Source: JACCTU01 sp963737405
GTDB lineage: Bacteria > Actinomycetota > Thermoleophilia > Gaiellales > Gaiellaceae
Assembly (NCBI GenBank): GCA_963737405.1
Contig: CAVTSL010000001.1
Span: 62,001-126,000 of the forward strand
Length of the DNA stretch: 64,000 nucleotides
Reading direction: 5' to 3'
Shown: positions 42,138 to 49,865 of the stretch, one piece after another
How positions within the stretch are numbered: the stretch's first letter is position 1
How the letters are laid out: each line of letters opens with the position of its first letter
The notes under the pieces: model-generated
Database searches by the model: none
What the model saw: only the letters and a program-made list of their open reading frames with translations
Told to the model about the DNA's origin: nothing
Program-made: the position numbers and the translations under genes

Positions 42138-42314
42138 CAACCTTGCCGCCGGGCCGGACGCCAGGCCAGGCGCAGGGGGCGCGCCAGGGCGACACACAAC
42201 CCGGTGGCGTGGCTGGGCCGCAGAGCCAAGGCCACCGGGAAGTCGCCTCAGGTGGGTCAGGCGCAGACAAGGAAGACCCCCGGGGGGCCGCAGCCCGGGG
42301 GGTCTTCCTTTTTT
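42138..42314 (+). ncRNA. Candidate structured non-coding RNA, about 177 nt
   Basis: Bounded by a consensus promoter and a strong intrinsic terminator. The body folds into nested stems: CCCGGTGGC (42200-42208) with GCCACCGGG (42231-42239), with an inner GGCT/AGCC pair, enclosed by GGCGAC (42188-42193) with GTCGCC (42242-42247). The first encloses on one side the unpaired stretch acacaa. A small CGCC/GGCG hairpin lies at about 42160-42173. No open frame of sensible composition fits. I could not match it to SRP, 6S, tmRNA, RNase P or a known riboswitch by eye. Its 3' end is antisense to the tetR 3' end. Confidence 0.6.
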
Positions 42315-42928
42315 AAGGCCCTTTTTGGCTCAGCCAGGCGAGATCGCGAGCTCGTGATGGCGCCGAAGTCGTCCGGCGAGAGGAGCCCGCCGACCCGGCT
42401 CGAGATCGAGCGGAGCAGGCCGACGCCGAGCTGGATCCAGGCCTCGGCGCTCGCGTCGCGGTCGGCCGGAATGCCTCCGCGCGCCTGCCCTTCGCGGATG
42501 ATCTCCTCGAAGAAGCCGTGCACCTCCCGGAGGTTCTTGCGAATCGCCTTGCGGATCTCGGGGTCCTCGGCGGCCTGGTTGATCGCCTGCACCCAGAGGC
42601 TCGTCGGCTTGCACTCGCCGCGCTCGTGGAAGGAGCGGGCAACCCGGGAGATCGCGTCGGTCCAGCGGGCCGGGTCGGGCTCGGCGGCGAGCGCCTCCTC
42701 GATCGCCTCGCGGAAGCGGCGCCACCCCTCCTCGAGGCAGGCGACGTACAGCTCGCGCTTCGAGGCGAAGTGCCGGTAGAGGATCGGCTCGCTCACCCCG
42801 GCCTCACGGGCGATCTCGGCGGTCGTGGCTCCGTCGTAGCTCTGGTTCGAGAACACCCGGAGCGCGGCCTGGACGAGCGCGCGGCGGCGCTCGGCCGCGG
42901 GCAGGCGCTGCGGGGCGGTCGCGCTCAC
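42257..42928 (-). CDS. TetR-family regulator
   Basis: 223 residues. The N-terminal helix-turn-helix is ALRVFSNQSYDGATTAEIAR and AGVSEPILYRHFASKRELYV, the textbook TetR pattern. The C-terminal ligand domain is divergent. Its GTG start overlaps the MFS stop (GTGA at 42928-42925), so it is the second gene of a transporter-regulator operon. The last 20 or so codons lie antisense to the terminator of the RNA gene. The tandem 15-bp repeats at 44360-44389 are its likely operator. Confidence 0.92.
   Translation of the reverse strand: MSATAPQRLPAAERRRALVQAALRVFSNQSYDGATTAEIAREAGVSEPILYRHFASKRELYVACLEEGWRRFREAIEEALAAEPDPARWTDAISRVARSFHERGECKPTSLWVQAINQAAEDPEIRKAIRKNLREVHGFFEEIIREGQARGGIPADRDASAEAWIQLGVGLLRSISSRVGGLLSPDDFGAITSSRSRLAEPKRALKKEDPPGCGPPGVFLVCA
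42269..42314 (+). terminator. Rho-independent terminator of the candidate RNA
   Basis: Left arm AAGGAAGACCCCC (42269-42281) pairs with 42298-42310, with further GC pairing inside, then TTTTTT (42309-42314). It is the only hairpin with a clear T run that I saw in the window. Confidence 0.85.
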
Positions 42929-44343
42929 GCTGCCTCCGCCGCGAGCACCGGCTCATGCCGGACCTTGCGTACGGTCGCGAACGCGACGACGGCGCCGGCG
43001 AACGCGATGATCGCGGCGACGCGGAGTGCGACGGAGAAACCGTCCATGAACGCGGCGGGCGTGCGCCGGCCCCCGGCCTCGTAGGCGAGGATCGCGCCCA
43101 TGAGCGCGATGCCGACCGAGCCGCCGACCTGACGCGCGCTCGTCATGACGGCGGAGCCGACGCCGGACTTGTCGACCGGCACCGAGCCGACGACGGCGGC
43201 GGCCGTCGGCGTCATCGTCAACGACATCCCGACGCCGCCGACCGCGAACGCGGGCAGCAGGTCGAAGAAGTTGGCCTGGCTCCCGAGCGTCGAGAAGTAG
43301 AGGAGCTGGATCCCGAGGAGCGTCATGCCTGACGTCATCAGCCAGCGCGAACCGACGCGGTCGGACAGCCTGCCGGCGATCGGCGCGCAGACGATGATCA
43401 GCAGGGTCATCGGCAGGAACGCTGCGCCGGTCTGCACCGCCGAATAGCCGAGGATGTTCTGCATGTAGAGCGACACGAAGAAGAAGACGCCGAACATCGC
43501 GAGGCCGACGAGCAGCATCACGACGTTGGCGCCGGCGAACGTGCCGTTGCGGAACAGCGAGAGGTCGAGCATCGGTGCGCGCGTGCCGCGCTCCCACATC
43601 ACGAAGCCGACTAGCAGCACCGCCGCGGCCGCGAACAGGCCGATGATGCGGGGAGACGTCCAGCCGTACGTGTTGCTCTCGATGAGCGCATACGTCAGCG
43701 AGAAGAGGCCGGCGGACGAGAACAGGAGGCCGGGGAGGTCGAGCCGCTGGTTCGCCGACATGTCGCGCGACTCGTCGATCAGCAGAAAGCTCGCGACGAT
43801 CCCGAAAACGCCGATGGGCACGTTGATCAGGAAGACCCAGCTCCAGTCGATGTGCTCCGTGATCAACCCGCCGACGAGCGGGCCGATCGCGAGCGCGAGC
43901 GCCGAGACGCCGGCCCAGATCCCGATCGCAGCGCCGCGCTGGCGGGGAGGGAACGTCGCAGCGATGATCGCGAGCGTCGCGGGATTCATCAGCGCGGCCC
44001 CGACACCCTGGACGAGCCGCCAGGCGATGAGGCTCGTGCCGCTTCCGGCCATGCCGCAGAAGAGCGAGGAGACCGTGAAGATCGCGATCCCGAGCACGAA
44101 GATCCGGCGGCGGCCCATCAGGTCCGCGAGCTTCCCGCCGGTCAGCATCAGCGCGGCGAAGCTCAGCGCGTAACCGGTCACGATCCACTCGAGCTCCGAC
44201 AGGCCGACGCCGAGGTCGCGCTGGATCGACGGCAGCGCGACGTTCACGACCGTGTTGTCGAGCATGATCATGAAGAGGCCCACCGCGACCGCGCCGAGCG
44301 TCCACCACTTGCGGTTCTCGCTCGAGTAGAGGCGCTGTCTCAA
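42925..44343 (-). CDS. MFS drug exporter, DHA2 (EmrB/QacA) family
   Basis: 472 residues from the TTG at 44343, preceded by GGGAG at 7 nt. It has fourteen membrane segments with LDNTVVNVALPSIQRDLG in segment 1, GGKLADLMGRRR in loop 2-3 and RLVQGVGAALMNPATLAI in segment 4, all hallmarks of the H+-driven DHA2 multidrug exporters. Overlap with tetR and a divergent operator region suggest ligand-inducible expression. Substrate unknown. Confidence 0.93.
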   Translation of the reverse strand: MRQRLYSSENRKWWTLGAVAVGLFMIMLDNTVVNVALPSIQRDLGVGLSELEWIVTGYALSFAALMLTGGKLADLMGRRRIFVLGIAIFTVSSLFCGMAGSGTSLIAWRLVQGVGAALMNPATLAIIAATFPPRQRGAAIGIWAGVSALALAIGPLVGGLITEHIDWSWVFLINVPIGVFGIVASFLLIDESRDMSANQRLDLPGLLFSSAGLFSLTYALIESNTYGWTSPRIIGLFAAAAVLLVGFVMWERGTRAPMLDLSLFRNGTFAGANVVMLLVGLAMFGVFFFVSLYMQNILGYSAVQTGAAFLPMTLLIIVCAPIAGRLSDRVGSRWLMTSGMTLLGIQLLYFSTLGSQANFFDLLPAFAVGGVGMSLTMTPTAAAVVGSVPVDKSGVGSAVMTSARQVGGSVGIALMGAILAYEAGGRRTPAAFMDGFSVALRVAAIIAFAGAVVAFATVRKVRHEPVLAAEAA

Positions 44344-44359
44344 CTTGCAACTCCCAACG

Positions 44360-44389
44360 GGTTAGTGGTCACTAGGTTAGTGAGCACCC
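44360..44389. promoter_or_regulatory. Two tandem 15-bp repeats, probable TetR operator
   Basis: GGTTAGTGGTCACTA (44360-44374) is followed directly by GGTTAGTGAGCACCC (44375-44389). Each is an imperfect palindrome around AGTGNNCAC. They cover the presumed MFS-tetR promoter and lie just upstream of the -10 of the acyl-CoA synthetase gene, so TetR may control both directions. Confidence 0.65.
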
Positions 44390-44403
44390 AAGCTACCAGT
44401 GGC

Positions 44404-44409
44404 TAGGAT
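44404..44409 (+). promoter_or_regulatory. -10 element of the acyl-CoA synthetase gene
   Basis: TAGGAT, 7 nt before the ATG at 44417. Confidence 0.5.
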
Positions 44410-44416
44410 CGCCGGA

Positions 44417-46292
44417 ATGTCCGACTTCGTCTGGGCGCCTTCGCGAGAGCGATTCGAGCAGGCGAACGTCGTCCGGCTCTGGCGCAAGCTGGGCTGCGAG
44501 AGCTACACGGAGCTGCACCGGATCTCGGTCGAGGACCCGGAGCGCTTCTGGCCCACGGTCGTCGAGGATCTCGACCTCGAGTTCGCGCGGCGCTGGGACC
44601 AGGTGCTCGACGAGTCGGCCGGGATCGAATGGGCGAAGTGGTTCGTCGGCGGGCGCCTGAACATCGCGACGAACTGCGTCCACCGCTGGGCGAAGCGCCG
44701 CCCGGACGACGTCGCGGCCGTGTTCCTCGGCGAGGACGGCGAGCGGCGTGCCCGCACGTACCGCGAGCTGTCCGACGAGACCGTCCGCCTGGCGGAGGCG
44801 CTCGTCGAGCTCGGCGTCGAGCCGGGCGACCGCGTCGCGATCTACATGCCGATGTGCCCCGAGGTCGCGGTCGGCCGCGCACGCATGCGCGCACGTCGGC
44901 GCGGTTCAGGTTCCCGTCTTCTCGGGCTTCGCCGCTCCCGCCGTCCGGCAGCGGCTCGAAGCCTCGGACGCGAAGGTCGTGATCTGCGCCGACGGATCGT
45001 TCCGGCGCGGGCGGTGGATGCCGATGCGCGAGACGGTCGACGAGGCGGCGGCCGGGCTCGGCGTGCAGGTGATCGCGTGGGACCGCGGGAGCACCGAGTG
45101 GCCGGAGCTCGTCCGCCGGCAGCCGGGAAAGCTGCCCGCACTCGACGTCGAGTCCGAGCACCCGTACCTGCTCACGTACACGTCCGGCACGACGGGCCAG
45201 CCGAAGGGCGTGCTCCACGTTCACGGCGGCTTCCTCGTCTCGATCGCGCGCGAGGTCGCGTACCAGACCGACGTGAACGAGGGCGACGTCGTCCACTTCG
45301 CGACCGACATGGGCTGGATCATGGGCCCCTGGACCGTCGTGGGCGCCGGTGCGGTCGGCGCGACGATCGTCTTCGCGGAAGGCGCGCCGGACTGGCCGGA
45401 CGACAGGCTCTGGCGGATGATCGAGCAGGAGCGCGTGACGATGCTCGGCGTCTCGCCGACGCTCATCCGCGCGCTGATCCCGAAGGGCGACCCGCAGGCG
45501 GACACCTCGTCCCTGCGCGCGATCGCGACGACCGGCGAGCCGTGGAACCCCGACCCGTACCTCTGGCTCCACGAGAAGGTCGGCGGCGGGCGAACGCCGA
45601 TCGTCAACCTGAGCGGCGGCACGGAGGTGGGCGCGTGCTTCCTCTCGGTCTGCGTCGCCTACCCGATCAAGCCGGTCTCGCTCGGCTTCCCCGCGCTCGG
45701 CGAGGACATGGACGTCTTCGATGCCGCCGGAAGGTCGGTGCGGGGCGAGGTCGGCGAGCTCGTCTGCAAGCGCCCGTTCCCCGGGATGACCCGCGGGATC
45801 TGGGGCGATCCCGAGCGCTACCTCGACACGTACTGGCGGCGCTTCCCCGGCGTCTGGACGCACGGCGACTGGGCGTCCGTCGACGCGGACGGCTACTGGT
45901 ACCTCCATGGACGCTCCGACGACACGCTCAACATCGCGGGCAAGCGCATCGGCCCGGCCGAGCTCGAGTCCGCCGCCGTGTCGCACCCCGCGGTCGCCGA
46001 GGCTGCGGCCGTCGGCGTCCCCCACGACGTGAAGGGCGAGGTCGCCTGGATCTTCTGCGTCCGCACGCCCGATGCGGACGTCACCGAGCAGGAGGTCGCC
46101 GTGCGCGTGGCGGAGGAGCTCGGGAAGGCCTTCACGCCGGAGCGGATCGTCTTCGTCGGCGCGCTCCCGAAGACGCGCTCGGCCAAGATCGTCCGCCGCG
46201 CGGTTCGTGCGAAGGTATTGGGGAAGGACCCTGGCGACCTGTCGTCGCTCGAGAATCCCGACTCGTTGGAGGAGATCGCCCGTGCCGTCTGA
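44417..46292 (+). pseudogene. Acetyl/acyl-CoA synthetase-like, one frameshift
   Basis: The first 152 residues (SDFVWAPSRERFEQANVVRL ... GVEPGDRVAIYMPMCPEVAV) and the remainder (AAHACAHVGAVQVPVFSGFA onward) are in different frames. Deleting one G near 44873 joins them into a protein of about 624 residues. The second part has the AMP-binding motif TYTSGTTGQPKGVLHVHGG, LSGGTEVGACF, WTHGDWASVDADGYWYLHGR and the C-terminal Lys in PKTRSAKIVRR. It would activate a short acid to its CoA ester. A sequencing or assembly error is as likely as a real mutation because all motifs are intact. Confidence 0.85.
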
Positions 46293-47046
46293 TCTGACCG
46301 GCGTCGCGCTCGTCACCGGAGGCGGCCGCGGGATCGGCGCGAACATCGCGCGCGAGCTCACCCGCGCCGGCATGCGCGTCGCCGTCTCCGCGCGGACGCG
46401 CACACAGGTCGAAGAGGTCGCTCGCGAGATCGACGGGCTCGCGATCGAGGCCGACGTCTCGACGCGCGAGGACGTCGAGCGGATGGTCGAGACGGTCGAG
46501 CGAGAGCTCGGGCCGATCGACCTGCTCGTCGCGAACGCCGGCGTGATGATCGAGGAGACGGCCGCCTGGGAGGTCGAGCCCGACGAGTGGTGGCACGTGC
46601 AGGAGATCAACGTGCTCGGCGTCTACCTCTCGACGCGCGCGGTGATCCCGGGGATGCTCGAGCGTGGCCGGGGCCGGATCGTGATCACCGCGAGCGGTGC
46701 GGCGTACCTGCCGGGCTCCCGCGGGACCGCATACAGCACGTCGAAGGCAGCGGTGAACCGCTACGGCGAGACGCTGGCGCTCCAGCTCGAGGGGCGCATT
46801 CCCGTCTTCCCGATCAGCCCCGGGCTCGTGCGGACGGACATGATCGGCGGCCGGCTCGGCGACGACGCGCCGTGGACACCGCCGGAGCTCGCGCCGCAGC
46901 TCGTGCGCGAGCTCGCCTCGGGCCGGTTCGACCGGCTGAGCGGCCGGTACCTCCACGCGGAGCACGATCCGCCGGACGAGCTCGAGGGCCGGATCGACGA
47001 GATCCTCGAGAACGACCTGAACGCGGTCCGGCTGAGGCGGGCCTAG
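46282..47046 (+). CDS. Short-chain dehydrogenase/reductase
   Basis: 254 residues from the GTG at 46282, with GGAGGAG 8 nt upstream and an 11-bp overlap with the synthetase. Motifs: VTGGGRGIGANIARELTRAG (cofactor loop), VANAGVM, the catalytic Ser in VITASGAAYLPG, YSTSKAAVNRY with Tyr and Lys, and SPGLVRTDM. An acyl-CoA synthetase plus SDR pair could process a fatty or aromatic acid, which is inference. The stop codon lies inside repeat copy 2. Confidence 0.92.
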   Translation: MPSDLTGVALVTGGGRGIGANIARELTRAGMRVAVSARTRTQVEEVAREIDGLAIEADVSTREDVERMVETVERELGPIDLLVANAGVMIEETAAWEVEPDEWWHVQEINVLGVYLSTRAVIPGMLERGRGRIVITASGAAYLPGSRGTAYSTSKAAVNRYGETLALQLEGRIPVFPISPGLVRTDMIGGRLGDDAPWTPPELAPQLVRELASGRFDRLSGRYLHAEHDPPDELEGRIDEILENDLNAVRLRRA

Positions 47047-47208
47047 GAGGGTTTGGCGGAGTGAGCCTCGTCGTCGGGGTGCGATGGTCGTTCCGAGGCA
47101 AGGACGCAGGGAGCGTCGATAGCCGTAGCTATCGGCGCGACTGAGGACGCCGCATCGGGGCGTCCAGCGCAGCTCGACGGCACAGCGCTCACTTCGCCGA
47201 ACCCTCCT
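47045..47208. repeat. Dispersed 165-bp repeat, copy 2
   Basis: Terminal inverted repeats of 14 bp with one mismatch (47045-47058, 47195-47208). The central hairpin is CGATAGC-cgta-GCTATCG. Its stem sequence differs from copy 1 but pairing is kept. The right end supplies the last codons and stop of the convergent hotdog-like gene. Confidence 0.85.
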
Positions 47209-47857
47209 CGCGGAGGGCGATCCAGGTCTGGCGCGCGCGGGCGAGCAGCTCGTCCCCGCGGTAGACCGCCGTTCCGGCGAAGCCCTTCCGCCCCTCGTGG
47301 CCGAGCGGCCAGGCGACCACGACGCACCGCTCTCCCGGCGAGGGCACGCCGAGCACCTCGCCCGTCATCCGGCCGAGCAGCCAGTCGCCGCGCCCGTCCC
47401 AGCCGACCCCGATCGCACCGGGGCAGTCGAGCGCGGCCCAGACGAGCGTGCGCGAGACGTCGTCCGGCGCGAGCCAGGGCGCGGCGAAGACGCCGGTGCC
47501 GTCGACGGCGCCCGCGAACACGCCGAGGCCGTCGTCGCGCGCGGGCCCGCAGACGAAGCACGTCGGATACTCGTGCGCGTCGAAGCCGGGGTAGCCGCGC
47601 GAGGCGCGCTCGGCGTCCTCGTGGGACACCGGCGGCGGGACGTCGAGCTCGAGCTCGCTTCGCCGCGCCTCCGCGACGAGCGTCTCGCCGTGCCAGAGGT
47701 GCTCGCCGTCGAAGCGCATCGCCGTGTCGAGTGGCGGCGGTGCACGGAGGGTGACCTCCGCCGGTTCGCCGACGAGCTCGGCGAGCAGGCCGCACGTGTA
47801 CCCCCCGTTCGCCGACGCGGGCGGGCCGTTGAAGCGAGGCGCGATGATGAGCTCCAC
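47189..47857 (-). CDS. Hotdog-fold thioesterase-like protein
   Basis: 222 residues from the GTG at 47857. RFNGPPASANGGYTCGLLAE near the start and TFVCGPARDD-like FVCGPARDDGLGVFAG in the middle recall PaaI/acyl-CoA thioesterase relatives with two hotdog repeats; assignment is by fold only. The last six residues (EEGSAK) and stop come from the inverted end of repeat copy 2. A -10-like TAGTCT is 8 nt before the start and overlaps the -10 of nadE on the other strand. Confidence 0.6.
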   Translation of the reverse strand: MELIIAPRFNGPPASANGGYTCGLLAELVGEPAEVTLRAPPPLDTAMRFDGEHLWHGETLVAEARRSELELDVPPPVSHEDAERASRGYPGFDAHEYPTCFVCGPARDDGLGVFAGAVDGTGVFAAPWLAPDDVSRTLVWAALDCPGAIGVGWDGRGDWLLGRMTGEVLGVPSPGERCVVVAWPLGHEGRKGFAGTAVYRGDELLARARQTWIALREEGSAK

Positions 47858-47865
47858 GGACCGGT

Positions 47866-47875
47866 AGACTAGGTT
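47866..47875. promoter_or_regulatory. Back-to-back divergent -10 elements
   Basis: Minus-strand TAGTCT (47871-47866) and plus-strand TAGGTT (47870-47875) share the central TA pair. They drive the hotdog-like gene and nadE respectively. Confidence 0.5.
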
Positions 47876-47896
47876 TTCGACTGTGAGGCAAAAACC

Positions 47897-49618
47897 TTGA
47901 GGCTCGGGCTCGCCCAGATCGACACCGTCGTCGGCGACCTCGACGGCAACCGGGAGAAGATGTCGGGGCGCATCGCGGACGCGAAGCGCGAGGGCGTCGA
48001 GCTGCTCCTGTTCCCCGAGCTCGCGATCACGAGCTATCCGCCGGAGGACCTGCTCCTGCGGCCCGGGTTCATCCGGGCGGCGGAGGAGTCGCTCGAGCAG
48101 CTCGCGCGCGAGGCTCGCGGAATCGTCTTCCTCGTCGGCGTGCCGCTCTTCGAGCGCGACCTCTTCAACGCGTGCGCGGTCTGCGCGGGCGGCGAGGTGA
48201 AGGCCGTCTACCGCAAGCGCTTCCTGCCGAACTACGGCGTGTTCGACGAGGCCCGGTACTTCGCGCAGGGGCGTGACCTGCTCCTGCTCGAGCACGGCAA
48301 GACGCTGATCGGCGTCACGATCTGCGAGGACCTCTGGCAGCCGGGGCCGCCCGCGACCGATCTCGCGCTCGCGGGCGCTCAGATCCTCGTCAACATCTCC
48401 GCCTCGCCGTTCCACCTCGAGAAGGACCGCGAGCGCGAGGAGATGCTGGTCACGCGCGCACGCGACAACTCCTGCTACGTCGCGCTCTGCAACGCGGTCG
48501 GCGGGCAGGACGAGCTGATCTTCGACGGCCACTCGGTCGTGCTCGACGACGAAGGCGATGTGCTCGCGCGCGCACCGGGCTTCGAGGAGGCGCTGCTCGT
48601 CGTCGACGTCGAGCCCGAGGCGGTGATCGGGCGCAGGCTGCGCGACGTGCGCCGTCGCGCGCTCGACCTCGACCGCGGGGAGCCTCCGCCGGTGTCGGTC
48701 GTGCACGTCGGATCGCCGCGCGAGGCGTCGAACGGGTCGCACGTCCGGGGCGCGGTGGCGCCGATGCTCGCGCCGATCGAGCAGATGCGTCTCGCGCTCG
48801 AGCTCGGCCTTCGCGACTACGTCGAGAAGAACGGGTTCCGCGACGTCGTCATGGGGGTCTCGGGCGGGATCGACTCGGCCCTCGTGGCTGCGCTCGCGGC
48901 GGAAGCCCTCGGGCCGGACCGCCTGCATTGCGTCTCGATGCCCTCGCGCTTCTCGTCGGAAGCCACGCGCCGCGACGCGCAGCTCCTCGCCGAGAACCTC
49001 GGCGCCGACTTCCACGAGCTACCGATCGACTCGATCTACGACGGCTTCGAGGAGGTGCTGACACCGGTGTTCGGCGACCGCGCGCCGGATCTCACCGAGG
49101 AGAACTTGCAGGCGCGGATCCGCGGCGTGCTGCTGATGGCGCTCTCGAACAAGTTCGGCTGGCTCCTCGTCGCAACGGGCAACAAGTCGGAGCTCTCGGT
49201 CGGCTACGCGACGCTCTACGGCGACATGGCCGGCGGCTTCGCGCTCATCAAGGACGTCTACAAGACGGACGTCTTCCTGCTCGCGCGCCATCTGAACGAG
49301 CGCGCGGGGCGCGAGCTGATCCCGAGCTCGATCATCGAGCGCGCACCGAGCGCCGAGCTGCGTGCCGACCAGCTCGACGAGGACTCGCTGCCGCCGTACC
49401 CGAAGCTCGACAAGGTGCTCGAGGCGTACGTCGAGCTCGACCGCTCGCGCGAGGAGCTCTCCGCCGACGGCTTCGACAAGGACGTCGTCGAGCGCGCGAT
49501 CGCGCTCATCGACCGCGCCGAGTACAAGCGCCGGCAGGCGCCGCCGGGCGTGAAGCTCCGCCCGAAGGCGTTCGGCCGCGACCGGCGCACTCCGATCACC
49601 AATCGCTGGCGCGATTAG
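47897..49618 (+). CDS. nadE: Glutamine-dependent NAD+ synthetase
   Basis: 573 residues. The N-terminal nitrilase-type glutaminase (about 1-270) has LLLFPELAITSYPPEDLLLR with its Glu, VYRKRFLPNYGVFDE with the Lys and GVTICEDLWQPG with the Cys. The C-terminal synthetase has the ATP loop VMGVSGGIDSALVAALAAEA, ATGNKSELSVGYATLYGDMAGG and the KDVYKTD region. It converts deamido-NAD to NAD with ammonia channelled from Gln. The TTG at 47897 has GAGG 8 nt upstream. It also overlaps the stop of a 5-codon frame that starts at the predicted transcript 5' end. Confidence 0.95.
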   Translation: MRLGLAQIDTVVGDLDGNREKMSGRIADAKREGVELLLFPELAITSYPPEDLLLRPGFIRAAEESLEQLAREARGIVFLVGVPLFERDLFNACAVCAGGEVKAVYRKRFLPNYGVFDEARYFAQGRDLLLLEHGKTLIGVTICEDLWQPGPPATDLALAGAQILVNISASPFHLEKDREREEMLVTRARDNSCYVALCNAVGGQDELIFDGHSVVLDDEGDVLARAPGFEEALLVVDVEPEAVIGRRLRDVRRRALDLDRGEPPPVSVVHVGSPREASNGSHVRGAVAPMLAPIEQMRLALELGLRDYVEKNGFRDVVMGVSGGIDSALVAALAAEALGPDRLHCVSMPSRFSSEATRRDAQLLAENLGADFHELPIDSIYDGFEEVLTPVFGDRAPDLTEENLQARIRGVLLMALSNKFGWLLVATGNKSELSVGYATLYGDMAGGFALIKDVYKTDVFLLARHLNERAGRELIPSSIIERAPSAELRADQLDEDSLPPYPKLDKVLEAYVELDRSREELSADGFDKDVVERAIALIDRAEYKRRQAPPGVKLRPKAFGRDRRTPITNRWRD

Positions 49619-49732
49619 TCAGGTGGGTCGGCCCGACGGGCCCGGTCGCACAGGTAGGCCACCACACCCGTCAGGCGAGAGGACGCTCGCGCAGGCGAGC
49701 CAACGGGCGCACTTGTTCGTCGGCTGCTTCGC

Positions 49733-49864
49733 CTAGGGCAGCTGCTCGGTCGCGGTGACGTTGCCATTCGCGGCGAGTGTGCGGATCGCCGCGGCGGCTC
49801 CGGCCTGCAGGTCGGTCGACGATGCGAACAGGTTGTTCTCGGCCGGCGCTGGATAGTCTCGCAT
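49733..49864 (-). CDS. Small 43-residue reading frame or gene fragment
   Basis: ATG at 49864 to TAG at 49735-49733. The encoded peptide (starts MRDYPAPAENNLFASS, ends NGNVTATEQLP) has ordinary protein composition rather than the Arg/Pro-rich look of shadow frames. Its start overlaps the divergent MFS start. No ribosome site is visible. It may be a real small protein, a decayed remnant, or chance. Confidence 0.3.
   Translation of the reverse strand: MRDYPAPAENNLFASSTDLQAGAAAAIRTLAANGNVTATEQLP
49854..49859 (+). promoter_or_regulatory. -10 element of the MFS gene
   Basis: TAGTCT is 3 nt before an ATG at 49863 and 6 nt before a GTG at 49866. The 6-nt spacing seen elsewhere favours the GTG as leaderless start. 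Confidence 0.4.
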
Positions 49865-49865
49865 G

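Noticed and set aside
42138..42314. Naming the RNA as SRP RNA, 6S, GEMM or SAM-IV
   Set aside because: The SRP apical loop, a single long 6S-like hairpin, and the conserved cores of those riboswitches could not be found by eye, so it is left unassigned.
42103..42357. 84-codon open frame starting TTG at the promoter of the candidate RNA
   Set aside because: Its start codon is the -35 box TTGACA, its composition is Gly/Ala/Arg/Pro-rich as in shadow frames, and it runs through the terminator.
44360..44389. Short repeats considered as a CRISPR array
   Set aside because: Only two 15-bp units with no spacers; they fit a regulator binding site. The repeats in the beta-roll genes are codon repeats.
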